Part shown: one piece after another, positions 5,101 through 5,993 of the stretch
Layout of the letters: each line of letters begins with the position of its first letter
Numbering within the stretch: the first letter of the stretch is position 1
Assembly: GCA_032560695.1 (NCBI GenBank)
Contig: JAWGHR010000024.1
Span: 1-5,993 of the forward strand
DNA length: 5,993 bases
From: Peptoniphilus_A harei_B
Lineage (GTDB): Bacteria > Bacillota > Clostridia > Tissierellales > Peptoniphilaceae
Reading direction: 5' to 3'
Translations under genes and position numbers: made by a program
The notes under the pieces: model-generated
Databases searched by the model: none
The model's input: the letters and a program-made list of their open reading frames with translations, nothing else
Told to the model about the DNA's origin: nothing

Positions 5101-5993
5101 GTAGATAATACAAAAGAAGAAGTTGAACTTAAATCAAATCCAAAGGGCACAGAAACAAAAGCAAATGAAGGATATAAATTTAGCCACTGGACAGCAGATA
5201 AAGAAATCACATTAAAAGATGGAACAAAAATTGCTGCCGGAGAAAAAATTACTGAAGAACAATTAAAACAAGCGGTAATTACAGAACCACTTACATTTAA
5301 AGCTAATTTTGTAAAAGATGCACCTAACGAATTTAATGTAAGGCACGAATTTAAAGTTGCAGAAGATTCTCCAATAAAAGAAATGCCAGCTGAAGTAAAA
5401 ACAGCCGTCGATGCTCAACTTCCAGAAAATAAAACAGCTAAAGACGGTAGCACTGTAACTCCTACTTCCCCAACACAAACAGAAGTAAAAGATACAGAAA
5501 ACGATGGAACCTGGACATTTGAAGGCTACAAAGATCAAAATCCAGATACAACAGAAGTAGATGCCAAAGTAAACGGAGCAGATGTAACATTCGAAGGCGA
5601 ATGGAAATTCACACCAAACGAACACGAAGTAACATACGAATACGTAAGTGGAACTCAAGGTAAAGAATTACCAGCTGAATTGAAAGCAAAAGCTCCAGCA
5701 GAAGTAACTGGAAAAATAAAAGGCGATACAGTAACATCCCCTGTTCCAACTGGAAAAGACGCTGAATTTAGAGATGAAGCAAACAAGGGAACTTGGAAAT
5801 TTGAATCATACGACAAAGATTCAGTAGAAATAACTAACAAAGACGAAAACGTAAAAGGAACATGGGTATTCACACCAGATGCTGAAGTAGTTACAGACTA
5901 CGTTGATGAAAATGGTAAGACTATTGCTCCTAAGGAAGATGGTAAACAACCTAATAAAGACATTGAAGGATATGAATTTGTAGAAACTAAAAC
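2128..5993 (+). CDS. Large secreted surface protein with InlB-type repeats and SHIRT domains, 3' end cut off
   Basis: Probable wall-anchored adhesin or host-interaction protein; 1288 residues are visible without a stop. Residues 1-32 form a signal peptide: basic KEKHKH, hydrophobic core 8-27, likely cleavage after YA at 31-32. Listeria/Bacteroides (InlB B) repeats follow, shown by (R)EGYxFxxW and hYAxW signatures: about 42-118 and 120-201 (degenerate), 202-272 (PTREGYEFSHW, VYAVW), 624-705, 706-797, 798-882, 883-973 (TYDPNGG, SREGYAFKGW). Between them, 273-623 is a long less typical region containing YMDRNVHTIWVY (394-405). Residues 974-1064 form an INYTTDGNGQV-type module. Two SHIRT-like domains lie at 1065-1164 and 1165-1251, sharing LPAE/MPAE, GTWxFExY and a closing FTP. 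A MucBP-like module begins at 1252 (VTDYVDENGKTIAPKE). In other Gram-positive proteins SHIRT arrays make rod-like stalks that project a head outward. No LPXTG anchor is visible; it would lie beyond the edge. The binding partner is unknown. Confidence 0.92.
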   Translation, partial: MKEKHKHFGIILLSVLLAVAFIVFSGIKPIYANILSPKQGINEYHFYNDTIENKDSAKEIQKQIILNGNEISDPGHVFKDKDKVFLKWQDEDENEIKFDTPIEIKGNDKKIINVYPVFKDQVVITYYIVGDKNDRVYMTDTISDADSYKLPEDPTIYDANKYFVNWSTSKDGKSGIYDEESLKKDIAAGKTDIKLYAITDSKYKATFITGDDASYQDQIFAKDDGKLEKLPENPTREGYEFSHWSLKKDGDPVDLNTLELNEDITVYAVWKPVVVDYKFKVMTQNIDDDGYTFLGIISARGLNGQKTSLPFKGSENQDPKVAPTGPIVEDISKLSKKDGRFSNGYNSKDENGQMDHTYTNPQTLDYLGFHLNEEKTKKAFETIEADGSTVVPVYMDRNVHTIWVYKNANKIDYYQPNWVNAKDDNGNIQVDLRYGQSSEDWFVKLNQDYIYYRDKSIESFYTRAPAMGDEDIYMYRVYAKGTKYQLRFVEWDPSKFNAQINSGSLDQLKATLGTMKEIGKRISFQNSEWYYHYNGGKSRVHEPYQGMRQLNPTFSWVDETDHVDDIEGFEPKTGDMSRDGLQSINVNNPAFRDYMFAAGKDVRNYQNYTGTPYIEDGSYVGFLFYERKTYKINYYSGSKKLDSKPYKYEADTSDFGLDYVKGETTNSKGQVFQGWYDDSEFNVEHKHEAGAKMPAHNITVYAKWDSRKYEVTFHTNQDDYKKDIEKISEIPEDDTLYDGKYKDEKVSEENFPKPIQPKDATDFLGWFEKNKNGRFVKANLHKQIKNNDTHLYAKWKYAYLELKYDLNLKESDNVEGTAPTDSSSYITDAKALVKDVGDVKVNGGKKVFVGWSETPDGSSGLIKPSETVLMDKNKTLYAQWKEIKDSSLTKVTYDPNGGKGSQYTVNEIIVEDFHKVLDNDKDENLKYSREGYAFKGWSRDKAATKAEFQADEEVNVNKLEEDKNNYIYAIWAPIINYTTDGNGQVKEDKNFVDNTKEEVELKSNPKGTETKANEGYKFSHWTADKEITLKDGTKIAAGEKITEEQLKQAVITEPLTFKANFVKDAPNEFNVRHEFKVAEDSPIKEMPAEVKTAVDAQLPENKTAKDGSTVTPTSPTQTEVKDTENDGTWTFEGYKDQNPDTTEVDAKVNGADVTFEGEWKFTPNEHEVTYEYVSGTQGKELPAELKAKAPAEVTGKIKGDTVTSPVPTGKDAEFRDEANKGTWKFESYDKDSVEITNKDENVKGTWVFTPDAEVVTDYVDENGKTIAPKEDGKQPNKDIEGYEFVETK

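Noticed and set aside
2265..5873. Several minus-strand open frames of 61-131 residues within the surface-protein gene
   Set aside because: They are antisense shadows of a long plus-strand gene with clear domain signatures. Their compositions are Cys/Phe/Ile- or Ser-rich, as expected from the complement of Lys/Glu/Thr-rich codons, and none matches a known family.

Overview
The window comes from an AT-rich, low-GC Gram-positive bacterium. Strong AAGGAGG-type ribosome binding sites, an OmpR-type response regulator, an XRE-family regulator of the HTH_26 kind and a large exported repeat protein with Listeria/Bacteroides-type (InlB B) repeats and SHIRT modules all fit a host-associated Firmicute. 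An anaerobic coccus such as Anaerococcus or Peptoniphilus is my best guess, but this is inference from protein style, not from a marker gene.

Left part (1-793, minus strand): a small operon of a 71-residue XRE regulator followed by a response regulator cut off by the left edge. The two genes overlap by 20 bases, the second starts at TTG with its own GGAG site, and an extended -10 promoter lies just upstream of the first. A sensor kinase would be expected beyond the left edge.

Middle part (about 794-1990): no intact gene. It looks like an eroded accessory stretch. It holds short GGGAC and GTAACAATA repeats, a possible tiny ORF, plus-strand intrinsic terminators at 1075-1101 and 1260-1303 and a possible one at 1576-1604, a strong hairpin at 1147-1171, and the 3' half of a second XRE-type regulator gene (1397-1558) that has lost its N-terminal part.

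Right part (1991-5993, plus strand): a very large surface-protein gene starts at 2128 and runs off the right edge after 1288 codons. It has a signal peptide, several InlB-type repeats, a long central region of less clear nature, two SHIRT domains and the beginning of a MucBP-like module; the cell-wall anchor must lie outside. Directly in front of it is a decayed tandem copy of its own ribosome binding site, start codon and signal-peptide region (1991-2107). This copy keeps a perfect AAGGAGG and ATG but stops after two codons, so the adhesin mRNA probably carries a ribosome-loading two-codon minigene about 110 bases ahead of the real start. This is the most unusual thing in the window. I see no convincing evidence of a wholly new multi-gene system.
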